From contig VBIQ01000007.1 in assembly GCA_005880985.1 (NCBI GenBank), positions 248,001 to 312,000 of the forward strand: a DNA stretch of 64,000 bases, given 5' to 3'. Both the position numbers and the translations under genes were made by a program. This document shows, piece by piece, positions 1 through 8,246 of the stretch. This stretch comes from Chloroflexota bacterium (GTDB lineage Bacteria; Chloroflexota; Dormibacteria; Aeolococcales; Aeolococcaceae). The notes under the pieces were generated by a model. The model was not told the origin of the DNA, searched no databases, and saw nothing but the letters and a program-made list of their open reading frames with translations. The first letter of the stretch is position 1; the number at the start of each line of letters is the position of its first letter.

Positions 1-524
1 ATCTTCTCCCGCTCGCGCCAGGCGTAGAGGAATGGGGTGGTCGCGCCGAGGTCGAGGGCGTGGGTGCCGAACCAGATCAGGTGGCTGCCGATCCGCGCCA
101 GCTCGGCCATGATCACCCGGATGTACTGTCCGCGCAGCGGCACCTCGATCCCCAGCAGCTTCTCCACCGCCAGCGAGAAGCCGAGGTTGTTGATCGGCGG
201 TGCCAGGTAGTCCATGCGGTCGGTGAAGGGGATGCACTGCTGATAGGTGTGCGACTCGAAGGAGCGCTCGAACCCGGTGTGGAGGAAACCGATGTCGGGG
301 CGCATCTCGCGGACGACCTCGCCGTCGAGATTCACCACCAGCCGCAGCACCCCGTGGGTAGAGGGGTGCATCGGCCCCATGTTGAGCTCCATGGTGTCGT
401 CATCGATCTGGGTGAGCTCGATCGCCTCCAGATGGCTCGGGACACCGAGAGTCTCGCGAGCGCGCGCGTACTCGTCGGGCTCACCGGTCGGCGGCGGGGT
501 GGCGGGTGGCAGCGCCGCCGTCAT
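1..524 (-). CDS. nuoD: NADH-quinone oxidoreductase subunit D, 5' part only
   Basis: The reading frame enters from the left edge and starts at 524, so only the N-terminal 174 residues are present. NuoD is the 49-kDa peripheral-arm subunit of complex I and helps form the quinone pocket. The translation shows the family block [18 protein letters not shown] followed by [19 protein letters not shown] and the YLAPPINN segment. The ATG overlaps the TGA of nuoC in an ATGA, which fixes the start and shows translational coupling. A Pro-rich stretch of about 15 residues precedes the conserved core. The rest of the operon presumably continues left of the window. Confidence 0.96.
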   Translation of the reverse strand, partial: MTAALPPATPPPTGEPDEYARARETLGVPSHLEAIELTQIDDDTMELNMGPMHPSTHGVLRLVVNLDGEVVREMRPDIGFLHTGFERSFESHTYQQCIPFTDRMDYLAPPINNLGFSLAVEKLLGIEVPLRGQYIRVIMAELARIGSHLIWFGTHALDLGATTPFLYAWREREK

Positions 525-1105
525 CGGGTGCTCCCCGGCATCCCCGGCGGACGTTCCTGCGCGGGCAGCGCCCACTCGAGGTTGTGGGTGAAGGCGACCG
601 GCTCGCCGAAGGACACGTAGTCCTTGCGCAGCGGATGCCCGACCCAGTCGTCGGGAAGCAGGAGGCGGCGCAGCTCGTGGTGTCCCTCGAAGATGATCCC
701 GAGGAGGTCGTAGGTCTCCCGCTCCAGCCAGTCCATGCCGGCGAACACGCCCTCCAGGGTGGGCACCGTGGGGTTCTCCTCGGGAGCCTGCACCACCAGG
801 CGGCAGATGTCGTTGTGCTCCAGCGAACGGAGCTGGTACACGACGTCGAAACGGGGCTCCTCCGGCTCGCGGTCGGGCCAGTCGACGGCGGTGACGAACA
901 CCGCCATCTCGTAGCGCCCCTCGGGGTCGTCACGGAGCAGGGTGCAGGCGTCGACCAGGCGCTCGGCACGGAGGTAGACGGTCTCCTCGCCGAATGCTTC
1001 GTCGCGGCGGAGCACGGCGTCGGGCATCTTGGCGGCGAGCAGCTGCGCTGCCCGAGCCCCGGCCACCGGCCGCGCCGCCGCGTTCGGGGTGGTGCCGGTG
1101 CTCAA
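521..1105 (-). CDS. nuoC: NADH-quinone oxidoreductase subunit C
   Basis: A 194-residue protein equivalent to the 30-kDa subunit of the complex I peripheral arm. The diagnostic C-terminal block [15 protein letters not shown], then [19 protein letters not shown], is intact. The frame opens with a TTG at 1105, six bases after the nuoB stop; an in-frame ATG at residue 28 is a possible alternative, so the exact start is uncertain. Its stop overlaps the nuoD start. It sits third in the order nuoA-B-C-D usual for bacterial complex I operons. NuoC and NuoD are separate here, not fused as in enterobacteria. Confidence 0.95.
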   Translation of the reverse strand: MSTGTTPNAAARPVAGARAAQLLAAKMPDAVLRRDEAFGEETVYLRAERLVDACTLLRDDPEGRYEMAVFVTAVDWPDREPEEPRFDVVYQLRSLEHNDICRLVVQAPEENPTVPTLEGVFAGMDWLERETYDLLGIIFEGHHELRRLLLPDDWVGHPLRKDYVSFGEPVAFTHNLEWALPAQERPPGMPGSTR

Positions 1106-1111
1106 GGCTGC

Positions 1112-1687
1112 CTACCCGCGCAGTGACGCCGGCTCGGCGACGATCTTCTGCTGCAGCTTCAGCACCGCGTCCAGCACCGCCTCGGGACGCGGCGGGCAGC
1201 CGGGGATGTACACGTCGACCGGCACCACCTTGTCGACCCCCTGCACGATCGCGTAGTTGTTGAACATCCCACCACAGGAGGCGCAGGCGCCCATGCTGAT
1301 CACCCACTTGGGCTCGGGCATCTGGTCGTAGATCTGTCGCAACACCGGCGCCATCTTCTGGGAGACACGGCCGGCGACGATCATCAGGTCGGCCTGCCGC
1401 GGCGAGGCCCGGAACACCTCGGCGCCGAAGCGCGCCATGTCGAAGCGGCTGGCGCCGGTGCCCATCATCTCGATGGCGCAGCAGGCGAGCCCGAAGTTGG
1501 CCGGCCAGATGGAGCTGGCGCGGCCCCACGAGATCACCTTGCCGAGGGTGGTGGTGATCACCCCGCTGCGGATGGCGGTACGCTCGCGCGCTCCGGTCCG
1601 GGGAAGCGGGATCGCTCCTGCGTCGCCCTGGGCGCGCAGCAGCGTGGAGCCGTTCAGAACTCCCACCGCAACGCACCCTTGGCCCAC
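1112..1687 (-). CDS. nuoB: NADH-quinone oxidoreductase subunit B
   Basis: This subunit carries the N2 [4Fe-4S] cluster that hands electrons to quinone. Cluster ligands are visible as the adjacent cysteines in [12 protein letters not shown], the cysteine in [10 protein letters not shown] and the one in [10 protein letters not shown]. The longest frame starts with GTG at 1687, inside the 3' end of nuoA (34-nt overlap). A second in-frame GTG at 1666 would shorten the overlap. Neither has a convincing Shine-Dalgarno sequence, so the start is uncertain and translation is probably coupled to nuoA. The conserved core begins around residue 40 (GVITTTLGK). Confidence 0.95.
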   Translation of the reverse strand: MGQGCVAVGVLNGSTLLRAQGDAGAIPLPRTGARERTAIRSGVITTTLGKVISWGRASSIWPANFGLACCAIEMMGTGASRFDMARFGAEVFRASPRQADLMIVAGRVSQKMAPVLRQIYDQMPEPKWVISMGACASCGGMFNNYAIVQGVDKVVPVDVYIPGCPPRPEAVLDAVLKLQQKIVAEPASLRG

Positions 1688-2013
1688 ACATAGATGAGCG
1701 CGATGAACAGGGTGGCGATGAAGATGCCCATCTCCACCAGCCCGAAGATCTTGAGATCACGGACGATGGTAGCCCAGGGGAAGAGGAAGATCGATTCGAC
1801 GTCGAAGATGATGAAGAGCATCGCCGTCACATAGAAGCTGACCGAGAAGCGACGCCGCGCCGACTCCAGCGGCACGATGCCGGACTCGTAGGGGAGCTCT
1901 TTCTCCGGCGTCGGCTTGCGCGGTCCCACCGCGGCGCTGAGCGCCTGGACCCCGACCCCGAAGGCCACGCAGATCCCCAGGAAGACGAGAATCGGAGCGT
2001 AGTCCGAGAGCAT
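1654..2013 (-). CDS. nuoA: NADH-quinone oxidoreductase subunit A
   Basis: A 119-residue membrane-arm subunit with three predicted transmembrane helices (about residues 5-25, 60-80 and 88-110). The conserved loop [21 protein letters not shown] and the helix [20 protein letters not shown] are typical NuoA signatures; the acidic FDVE segment lies in the quinone/proton coupling region. It is the first gene of the nuo operon. A TACGAT box lies nine bases upstream of the ATG and there is no Shine-Dalgarno sequence, so the mRNA leader is probably only a few bases long. Confidence 0.96.
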   Translation of the reverse strand: MLSDYAPILVFLGICVAFGVGVQALSAAVGPRKPTPEKELPYESGIVPLESARRRFSVSFYVTAMLFIIFDVESIFLFPWATIVRDLKIFGLVEMGIFIATLFIALIYVWAKGALRWEF

Positions 2014-2022
2014 GTGCGGGTC

Positions 2023-2028
2023 ATCGTA
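2023..2028 (-). promoter_or_regulatory. -10 box of the nuo operon promoter
   Basis: TACGAT on the minus strand, nine bases before the nuoA ATG. No clear -35 hexamer is visible. With normal promoter geometry, transcription would begin within about three bases of the start codon. Confidence 0.5.
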
Positions 2029-2078
2029 GCAAAGGCCTCTCGCGGCAGGACCCGGTTCGGAGTTGCGACGATTGCGGC

Positions 2079-2861
2079 ATGCGATCAGCTCTGTCGCCCT
2101 CGGTTCCCGCGCTGGTCACCGGTGCCTCGAGCGGGATCGGCGAGGCGATGGCGCGCGCGCTCGCCGGTCGCGGCCACCACGTGGTCGCGGTGGCGCGCCG
2201 GCGCGACCGGCTCCAGGCTCTCGCCGCGGAGATGGCGCCCTCCGGCGGCCTGATCGAGCCGATGGTCGCCGACCTCGGCACCGAGGCGGGGATGTCGGCG
2301 GTGGCCGAGCGGCTGCAGGACGGCCGGGCCTGGGTGCTGGTCAACAACGCCGGGTTCGGCAGCCGCGGTCGCTTCACCGAGCTCGACGCGACGCGCGAGG
2401 TCGACGAGGTCCTGCTCAACGTGGTGGCGCTGCACCGGCTGACCGCGGCCGCGCTGCCCGGCTGCGTCGCCCACGGCACCGGCGGCGTCCTCAACGTCGC
2501 CAGCACCGCCGCCTTCCAGCCGGTGCCCTACATGGCCACCTACGGCGCCACCAAGGCCTTCGTCCTCCACTTCACCGAGGCGCTGGCGGTCGAGCTCGCC
2601 GGCAGTGGGGTGCGGGTCACCGTGCTCTGTCCCGGTGCCACCCGCACCGAGTTCGGGGAGGTCGCCGGCAACGTCCGCCAGATCGAGATGGCGATGCCCA
2701 TGGGTCCCGTCAGGGTGGCCGCCAGCGCCCTGCGCGCCTTCGACCGCAACCAGACCATCTGCATCCCCGGCGCCGCCAACGCCGTCGGCGCCTACAGCGT
2801 GCGCCTCGTGCCTCGCTCGGTGGTCCGCCGGGTGGTCGCCCCCCTCTTCAAACCGCGCTGA
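2079..2861 (+). CDS. SDR-family NAD(P)-dependent oxidoreductase
   Basis: A classical short-chain dehydrogenase/reductase of 260 residues. The nucleotide-binding motif TGASSGIG lies at residues 14-21, the NNAG motif at 89-92, and the catalytic Ser142, Tyr155 and Lys159 (YGATK) are all present. ARRRDRL after the second beta strand carries basic residues, which favours NADP(H). The substrate cannot be told from sequence; close relatives are mostly annotated as ketone or alcohol reductases. It is transcribed divergently from nuoA, with 65 bases between the start codons. Confidence 0.9.
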   Translation: MRSALSPSVPALVTGASSGIGEAMARALAGRGHHVVAVARRRDRLQALAAEMAPSGGLIEPMVADLGTEAGMSAVAERLQDGRAWVLVNNAGFGSRGRFTELDATREVDEVLLNVVALHRLTAAALPGCVAHGTGGVLNVASTAAFQPVPYMATYGATKAFVLHFTEALAVELAGSGVRVTVLCPGATRTEFGEVAGNVRQIEMAMPMGPVRVAASALRAFDRNQTICIPGAANAVGAYSVRLVPRSVVRRVVAPLFKPR

Positions 2862-2862
2862 C

Positions 2863-2882
2863 CGCGGCGCGGCTCCGCCGCG
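2863..2882. terminator. hairpin between convergent genes
   Basis: A 7-bp GC-only stem (CGCGGCG/CGCCGCG) with a 6-base loop lies between the stop of the SDR gene and the stop of the citrate synthase gene. It could serve both directions. It lacks a T-tract, so it is not a textbook intrinsic terminator. Confidence 0.4.
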
Positions 2883-2897
2883 ATCCGCGCCCCGCCC

Positions 2898-4451
2898 TCA
2901 GGCGTACGCGTACCCCTCCGGCAGTGGCCGCAGCGCGGGGGGACCGACGTAGAGCGCCGACGGGCGGATCAGCCGGTTGCTGGCGGCCTGCTCGGCGATG
3001 GCCGCCGTCCAGCCCACCGTCCGGCTGCAGGCGAAGGTCGGGGTGAACATGTCGCGGGGCACTCCCACGGTGTTCATCACCACCCCGGCGTAGAACTCGA
3101 CGTTGGTGTACAGCCGCCGCCCGGGCTTGAGCTCGTTGAGCACCCGCAACGCCGTGGCCTCGACGAACTGGGCGAACTCCGCCTGCTCGCCGCCGATCTC
3201 GGCGGCCACCTCACGCAGCAGCGTCGAGCGCGGGTCGTCGGTCTTGTAGACGCGGTGGCCGAAGCCCATCAGCCGGTGGCCGGCGCCGATCTCGTCGCGC
3301 AGGTACTCCTCGGCGTGGTCGGGGGTGCCGATGGCGTCGAGCATCGCCAGAGCGCGTGAGGGCGCGCCGCCGTGGAGCGGACCCGCGAGAGCGCCGATGG
3401 CGCCGGTCAGCGCCGAGCCGATGTCGGATCCGGTCGAGGTGATCACCCGGGCGGTGAAAGTCGAGGAGTTGAAGCCATGGTCCATGGTCAGGACCAGGTA
3501 CTTCTCGAGAGCTCGGGCCGCCGTCTCGGCCGGCCGAGTTCCGGTCAGCATCTGCAGATACGCGGCGGCGTAGCCGAGGTCGGGGTCGGGATCCACCGCG
3601 GGCAGACCCTGCTGGTAGCGATGCAGCCGCATCAGCAGCACCGGGGTCAGCGACGCCAGTCGCAGGGCCTCCGCGCGCACCTGCACGGCGGAGATGTCGA
3701 GGGTCGGCTCGACCTGGAGGGCCGCGCCAGTCAGCGACACCGCGGTGCGAAGCGCGCCCAGGGGGCTGTATCCGGGCAGGGTGGCGAGGCTGTGGAGCAG
3801 CGGATCGACGCCGCCGGGGAGGCTGCGAGCCGCCACCGTCCGCCCGCGGAAGTCCCGCAGCTGCGCGGAGTCGGGCAGCTCACCCTCGACCAGCAGGTGC
3901 CACACCTGTTCGAAGCTGCACCGCCGGGCGAGCTCGCAGGCGTCGTAGCCGCGGTAGTGAAAGAAGCCCTCCTCGCCGCGCACGTCGCCCACGGCCGTCT
4001 CCGCCACCGCGACCCCCTCCAGTCCGCGGGGCGCGAGTGCGGGCGCCGAGCCGGCCGGTTTGACCTCCTCGATGTGGGCGACCCGCACCACGTGCCGGAT
4101 CGAGAGGATCCCGGCGACGTGACCGTTCTCCAGCACCGGCAGGTGGCGGAACTGCCGGGTGCGAAAGATCTCCAACGCCTGCGCCACCGAGTCGTCGGCG
4201 GCGACGGTGACCGGGTGGGCGGTCATCACCTCCGACACCCTGGTGCTGGCAGGGTCGACGCCCTGCCCCAGCGACCGGAGGATGTCGCGCTCGCTGACGA
4301 TGCCGCGAACCCCGCCGTCGCTGTCGAGGACGGCGGCCGCCCCCACCTTGTGTTCGTCGAGCGCGTGGGCGGCCTCGGACAGGGTGAGATCGGCGCCCAC
4401 CGTGACCGGGGGCTTGTGCATCACGTCGCGGACCCGGAGCGCTTCGGTCAC
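2898..4451 (-). CDS. citrate synthase with N-terminal CBS-domain pair
   Basis: Condenses acetyl-CoA with oxaloacetate (or an acyl-CoA homologue) at the entry to the TCA cycle. Residues about 8-62 and 72-126 are two CBS domains (VRDVMHKPP, VSEVMTAHP) fused to a roughly 380-residue citrate synthase. Family motifs are DHGFNSSTF, GPLHGGAP (His360) and MGFGHRVYKTDDPR (His399). The third catalytic position, Asp in most citrate synthases, is Glu452 here (NVEFYAG). CBS pairs usually sense adenine nucleotides, so allosteric energy control is a reasonable inference. It starts with GTG at 4451, six bases after a TAAGCT box, consistent with a leaderless transcript. A methylcitrate synthase role cannot be excluded. 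Confidence 0.93.
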   Translation of the reverse strand: MTEALRVRDVMHKPPVTVGADLTLSEAAHALDEHKVGAAAVLDSDGGVRGIVSERDILRSLGQGVDPASTRVSEVMTAHPVTVAADDSVAQALEIFRTRQFRHLPVLENGHVAGILSIRHVVRVAHIEEVKPAGSAPALAPRGLEGVAVAETAVGDVRGEEGFFHYRGYDACELARRCSFEQVWHLLVEGELPDSAQLRDFRGRTVAARSLPGGVDPLLHSLATLPGYSPLGALRTAVSLTGAALQVEPTLDISAVQVRAEALRLASLTPVLLMRLHRYQQGLPAVDPDPDLGYAAAYLQMLTGTRPAETAARALEKYLVLTMDHGFNSSTFTARVITSTGSDIGSALTGAIGALAGPLHGGAPSRALAMLDAIGTPDHAEEYLRDEIGAGHRLMGFGHRVYKTDDPRSTLLREVAAEIGGEQAEFAQFVEATALRVLNELKPGRRLYTNVEFYAGVVMNTVGVPRDMFTPTFACSRTVGWTAAIAEQAASNRLIRPSALYVGPPALRPLPEGYAYA

Positions 4452-4457
4452 GACGAG

Positions 4458-4463
4458 AGCTTA
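4458..4463 (-). promoter_or_regulatory. -10 box of the citrate synthase gene
   Basis: TAAGCT on the minus strand ends six bases before the GTG start. No Shine-Dalgarno sequence lies between them, so the transcript is predicted to be leaderless. Confidence 0.5.
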
Positions 4464-4634
4464 GTCCGGTTCCGCCGGCCCGAGCGCAGCAGATCGGGAT
4501 GCCAGACGAGGTGAGCCGAAGGCGGCGACGAGCAGCGCAGGGAGCGCACCTGAATGGTGCGTGACCGAAGCAGCCACAAGCCAACGCACGGATCGCCCGG
4601 CTGGCGCCCGAGATGCGGGCGAGCGCGGCAGAGG

Positions 4635-5675
4635 CTAGGGGACCGAGTATCCGACTCCTCGCGGTACCAGGATGATCCACACCAGGCCCGGGGCGATCGG
4701 CGCGGGCGCGCCACCGGGAAGGGTGAACTGCGGCGGACCCGACGAACCCTGGGTGTAGCTCACGTCGTACCCGAGACCGCCGGTGAGGATCTGCGCGTTG
4801 CCGGTGCCGGCAAGGGTATGACGGGTGCCGATGGCGCCGGTGACGTCGTGCACCTCCGGTGCGGGAGAGACGTCGACCTGCATCACGATCACCGTGGGCG
4901 CGACCACGGGTTGGTTGCTGTTGGCGTCGATCAGCGGACCGGAGACATCGCTGCGGGTGTACCCGTTCAGCTCCGGGTGCCAGGTGTACGACGGCTGCTC
5001 GTAGGCCGAGATGGGCACGGTGAAGCTGCCGATGGGGTGGCCGCCGGGGACGGTGGCGGGGTCGACCCGCGGCCAGAGCTGGTACCCGACGGGCGGCAGC
5101 GCGAGTCGGTCGAGGAGGTGGCCGATGTGGGGCCCGTCGGTGTACAGGTTGTGGGGCGCGGCGCGAAAGCCGACGCGGAAGCTGTCGCCCGCGGCGGCGG
5201 TCTCGCCGAGGTGAGGGACGTTGGCCCCGTTGAGCTGGCCCTCGACGTACTGGCCGGCTCCCGAGTAGAGGAGCGCCGCACCGTAGATCTGGACGAGCTG
5301 CACGGTGGCGATGCGCGCGCTCCGCACCGGTCCGACCGATCCCGGCGGCACGTGGTAGAAGAACGCGCTCATCCGGGTGATGCCACCCTCGGTGACGTAC
5401 TCGTAGATCAGGTCGGCCGTGGGGAGCCCCGACTGGGGCCGCGACATCGGTGAGTTCTCGATCTGGACGATCAGGGGAACCGGGGATTGGGGTGGTGGCG
5501 GCGGTGGTGGTGGCGTCGGAGCCGGCGTCGGCGCCGGCGTGGGGGTGGCGACCGGGGTGGGCTTCGGGGTCTTGCGGACCGCTACCTGGGACGCCGATCC
5601 GCACCCGACCGCGGCGAGAGCGCCGACGGCGAGGGCGGCGACGAGGCGGGTCGGTCGGCGCTGGGGGATGGGCAA
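4635..5675 (-). CDS. DUF3048-domain lipoprotein (YerB-like)
   Basis: A 346-residue exported protein. The N-terminus has basic residues, a hydrophobic stretch and an AVGC lipobox (Cys25), so it is probably lipid-anchored outside the membrane. A Pro/Thr-rich linker (about residues 36-66, ending in a run of prolines) spaces it from the surface. The remainder matches DUF3048 proteins: VPLIVQIENSPMSRPQSGL at the start, the GPVRSARIATVQL segment, then a C-terminal domain. Its biochemical role is unknown. The start is supported by a CAGGAG sequence upstream. It is followed by the citrate synthase gene after 183 bases. Confidence 0.85.
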   Translation of the reverse strand: MPIPQRRPTRLVAALAVGALAAVGCGSASQVAVRKTPKPTPVATPTPAPTPAPTPPPPPPPPQSPVPLIVQIENSPMSRPQSGLPTADLIYEYVTEGGITRMSAFFYHVPPGSVGPVRSARIATVQLVQIYGAALLYSGAGQYVEGQLNGANVPHLGETAAAGDSFRVGFRAAPHNLYTDGPHIGHLLDRLALPPVGYQLWPRVDPATVPGGHPIGSFTVPISAYEQPSYTWHPELNGYTRSDVSGPLIDANSNQPVVAPTVIVMQVDVSPAPEVHDVTGAIGTRHTLAGTGNAQILTGGLGYDVSYTQGSSGPPQFTLPGGAPAPIAPGLVWIILVPRGVGYSVP

Positions 5676-5762
5676 CCTGGGCTCCTGGATGGCGGCGTGG
5701 CAGGACGGAGAGAGGGTCTGCCGGGCGTCGGGATCATGCCACGACCGGCCCGGTTGTGCCCG

Positions 5763-6920
5763 TCAGGCCACCGCCCGCGTGCGGCGTCTCCCCGGAGCCG
5801 GCGAGGTCCTCCCTCGGCCTCGTCCCGGCCGCGGCTCTGCCCCGCGCTCCCACGCCTGCATCGCCGTTCGCGCCGCCTCGCGCCCGCTGCGCATGAAGCC
5901 GGGCCAGTCCTTGTGGTCGAGGAACTGCTGGTAGAAGCCCGCCCCTCGCACCGCCTCGTAGGGCACCGGGTTGGTCATCAGCACCTCGGTGGACGCTCGC
6001 AGCCGGGCCAGGTTCTCGCGGGCCAGCTCGATTTGCTGGGCGGTGCGGATCTGGCTGGCGATGTGGAGGATGCTGGCCGCGCGTGTCTTCCATCCGGTCG
6101 CATCCTCGCCCGCGAAATCGGGCGGATAGAACCCGTTGACGGCGAGGACGACGTCCGGACGCTCCTCCAGTTCCAGCAGCGGCCGCACCGGGAAGATGTC
6201 GACGATGCCGCCGTCGCACCAGTAGTTGCCGTCCAGCGGCACCGGATCGATGAAGAGCGGGATGGCGATCGCGGTGCGCACCGCCCTGGCCACCGGAAGG
6301 TCGGGGTGGGTGCTGGGCCCGAGGTACTCGATGCGGTTGGCCTCGATGTTCCACACCGGCGCGTAGCAGGGGATGGAGAGATCGCCGAGGCACATGTCAC
6401 CGAGCAGGCGGCGGTAGGTCGACTCGAGTCGCTCACCGCGGATGATCCCGGCGAAGCCGCGCGCGCCGGTGGTCAGGGTGGCCAGGCCCGACCAGTTGAT
6501 GTCGACGAAGTCGGCGGAGCTCATCGAGAGGGTGAATTCGGCCACCTCCTCGGCCGGGATGCCGGCCGCCAGCGGAAAGCCGAAGAGGGCCGATCCCGAG
6601 CACACCGAGATCACCGACGGGGTGGTGCCCGCCTCCTCGAAGGCGCGGAGACAACCGACCACCGAGGCCAGGGCGCCACTTCCCCCGGTCGCGACCAGGC
6701 CCACTCGGCGCTCGCGCAGACGCGGCAGCCGCAGGGCTCGCGGCGGCGGGAATGGCCGGGTCTCGACCGAGGTGTCCTCGAAGGGAAGGGTCACCAGGGC
6801 GCGCCGGATGGTGTTGACGAAGCCGACGTCCTCGTAGACCTGGGTCCCCAGCTCGCGGGCCAGGGTCACGGCGTTGAAGTACTGCCGCAGCCGGAAGACG
6901 TCGAGAACGGTCCCGAGCAT
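5763..6920 (-). CDS. patatin-like phospholipase domain protein
   Basis: A 385-residue protein with a patatin fold. The glycine-rich oxyanion segment (VGLVATGGSGALASVVG, about residues 73-89), the nucleophile region and the DGG motif (YWCDGGIVDIFPV) occur in the normal order. The nucleophile elbow is unusual: the family GxSxG reads VCSGS around Ser108, so both glycines are replaced. This may alter or abolish lipase activity. The ATG at 6920 is preferred over a longer frame because a CATAAT box lies six bases upstream and the longer N-terminus is low-complexity. It is divergent from the alpha/beta hydrolase gene. Confidence 0.8.
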   Translation of the reverse strand: MLGTVLDVFRLRQYFNAVTLARELGTQVYEDVGFVNTIRRALVTLPFEDTSVETRPFPPPRALRLPRLRERRVGLVATGGSGALASVVGCLRAFEEAGTTPSVISVCSGSALFGFPLAAGIPAEEVAEFTLSMSSADFVDINWSGLATLTTGARGFAGIIRGERLESTYRRLLGDMCLGDLSIPCYAPVWNIEANRIEYLGPSTHPDLPVARAVRTAIAIPLFIDPVPLDGNYWCDGGIVDIFPVRPLLELEERPDVVLAVNGFYPPDFAGEDATGWKTRAASILHIASQIRTAQQIELARENLARLRASTEVLMTNPVPYEAVRGAGFYQQFLDHKDWPGFMRSGREAARTAMQAWERGAEPRPGRGRGRTSPAPGRRRTRAVA

Positions 6921-6926
6921 GGCCGG

Positions 6927-6932
6927 ATTATG
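6927..6932 (-). promoter_or_regulatory. -10 box of the patatin-like gene
   Basis: CATAAT on the minus strand, six bases before the ATG at 6920; predicted leaderless promoter. Confidence 0.5.
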
Positions 6933-7050
6933 GTTGGCGCCGCCCCCAGGCCGCCCTGCGCCATCGGGAGAACCGATCATCGCCACCACCGCCGTGGCCG
7001 CGCCCGGGCGCCGGCCCCCCAGCCGCCCGGCCCGCCGTCGGGCCGCCCCG

Positions 7051-7932
7051 ATGTCGGTCAGGGGCACCGGTGTCGCCCTCCGCGACCGGGCCGCCGAGAT
7101 CGGCGGCACCAGCCTGCACTGGGTCGAGGCGGGGAGAGGCCCGACGCTGCTGCTGCTGCACGGCCTCGGTGACACCGCCGACACCTGGCGCCGCGTCCTC
7201 CCCGAGCTGGCCCGCCACCACCGCGTGGTCGCGGTCGACCTCCCCGGCTGCGGAACATCGGGTCCGGTCACCGGTCACCCGGTGCTTCCCTGGCTCCTCG
7301 ACGTCCTCTCCGAGCTGCTCGACGGCGTCGCTCCCGGACGCAAGGTGTCGGTGATCGGCAACTCCGTGGGCGGATCCCTGGCCCTGCGCCTGGCGCTCCA
7401 TCATCCGCGGCGCACCGAGCGGGTCGTCCTGGTGGACCCCGCCGGCGCCGGACGCGACGTCCCGGTCTGGTGGAAGGCGGTGAAGTTCCAGCGTGCGGTG
7501 CGCCTGGTGCTCGGCCCGTTCCTCGCGCTGCTGCCGGAGTCGGTGCTCGAGGAGATCGTCGCCCAGTGCTACATGCGCATGGCCTTCCACCGACCCGATC
7601 GAGTTGATGCCGCTGCCGCCCACAACTACGCGCGCTACCTGCGCACCCACGGCGACATCGACGACTTCCTCGAGCGCGCCGACGAGGTGGTCCACGGATT
7701 GATGAGCGGGCTCGGCCGCGATCCCGGCAGCCTGCGCGTCCCGGTCCTGATCGTGTGGGGAGCCGACGACCGGTTGGCGCCCGTGCGCGACGCCCACGTC
7801 CTGCTGCAACGACTCCCGCGGGCGGAGCTGCGCGTCATCGAGAACTGCGGCCACATGCCCCAGATGGAGCGACCGCGAGAGTTCCTCCAGGCGGTGGAGC
7901 CCTACCTGCTGCAGGCGCGCAGGCGAGGATGA
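7051..7932 (+). CDS. alpha/beta-fold hydrolase
   Basis: A 293-residue serine hydrolase of the alpha/beta superfamily. It has the oxyanion-hole HGLGDT (about residues 37-42), the nucleophile elbow GNSVGG (Ser105), the acid in VWGADDRLAP and the catalytic His in NCGHMPQMERP. The substrate is unknown; the small cap region and motifs resemble lipases and esterases of the BphD/MhpC type. An in-frame ATG at 6919 would add 44 low-complexity residues overlapping the divergent gene, so 7051 is preferred with moderate certainty. Its TGA overlaps the next ATG. Confidence 0.88.
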   Translation: MSVRGTGVALRDRAAEIGGTSLHWVEAGRGPTLLLLHGLGDTADTWRRVLPELARHHRVVAVDLPGCGTSGPVTGHPVLPWLLDVLSELLDGVAPGRKVSVIGNSVGGSLALRLALHHPRRTERVVLVDPAGAGRDVPVWWKAVKFQRAVRLVLGPFLALLPESVLEEIVAQCYMRMAFHRPDRVDAAAAHNYARYLRTHGDIDDFLERADEVVHGLMSGLGRDPGSLRVPVLIVWGADDRLAPVRDAHVLLQRLPRAELRVIENCGHMPQMERPREFLQAVEPYLLQARRRG

Positions 7933-8195
7933 ACCCCTGGTTCGAGCGGTTCACCGCCGCCCTGGAAGCAGATCCCGCTCCGCTCCTGGACCGCGAGGAG
8001 GCGCGGCTCCTGCTCGACCTCGCCGGCGCCGCGGCGCGGGGAGCGGGAGCCCGCCAGTTCGCTCCGCTGGCGACCTATCTGGCCGGGCGGGTCGCCGCCG
8101 ATGCCGCCTACGCCGACCGGCTCCAGGTGATCCGGGCCGCCATCGAGGCGGCCGCTGCCGCCGGCCCCGCCGAGGAGCCGCTGGGCATCGACTGA
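7929..8195 (+). CDS. DUF6457-type small protein
   Basis: An 88-residue helical protein beginning MNPWFERFTAALEADP and rich in Ala and Leu. The pattern (N-terminal W, a DLAGAAARG helix, then APLATYLAGR) resembles DUF6457 proteins, which in actinobacteria often accompany molybdenum-cofactor genes. No such genes are near here. Translation is coupled to the hydrolase through an ATGA overlap. Its function is unknown. Confidence 0.75.
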   Translation: MNPWFERFTAALEADPAPLLDREEARLLLDLAGAAARGAGARQFAPLATYLAGRVAADAAYADRLQVIRAAIEAAAAAGPAEEPLGID

Positions 8196-8202
8196 CCTCA
8201 CC

Positions 8203-8235
8203 AGCCGGCCGCCTCGAGCGCCGCGCCGGCCGGCT
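8203..8235. terminator. inverted repeat between convergent genes
   Basis: A perfect 9-bp inverted repeat (AGCCGGCCG/CGGCCGGCT) with a 15-base loop lies between the DUF6457 gene stop and the treZ stop. It is a likely bidirectional termination or mRNA-end structure, without a T-tract. Confidence 0.4.
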
Positions 8236-8246
8236 CCGAGAGCGGC

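Noticed and set aside
4452-4634. 183-base gap upstream of the citrate synthase, with a GTGCGT/ACGCAC inverted repeat at 4557-4589, considered as an ncRNA or riboswitch
   Set aside because: The stem is only 6 bp with a 21-base loop and no known aptamer core is visible. Only the TAAGCT box can be supported.
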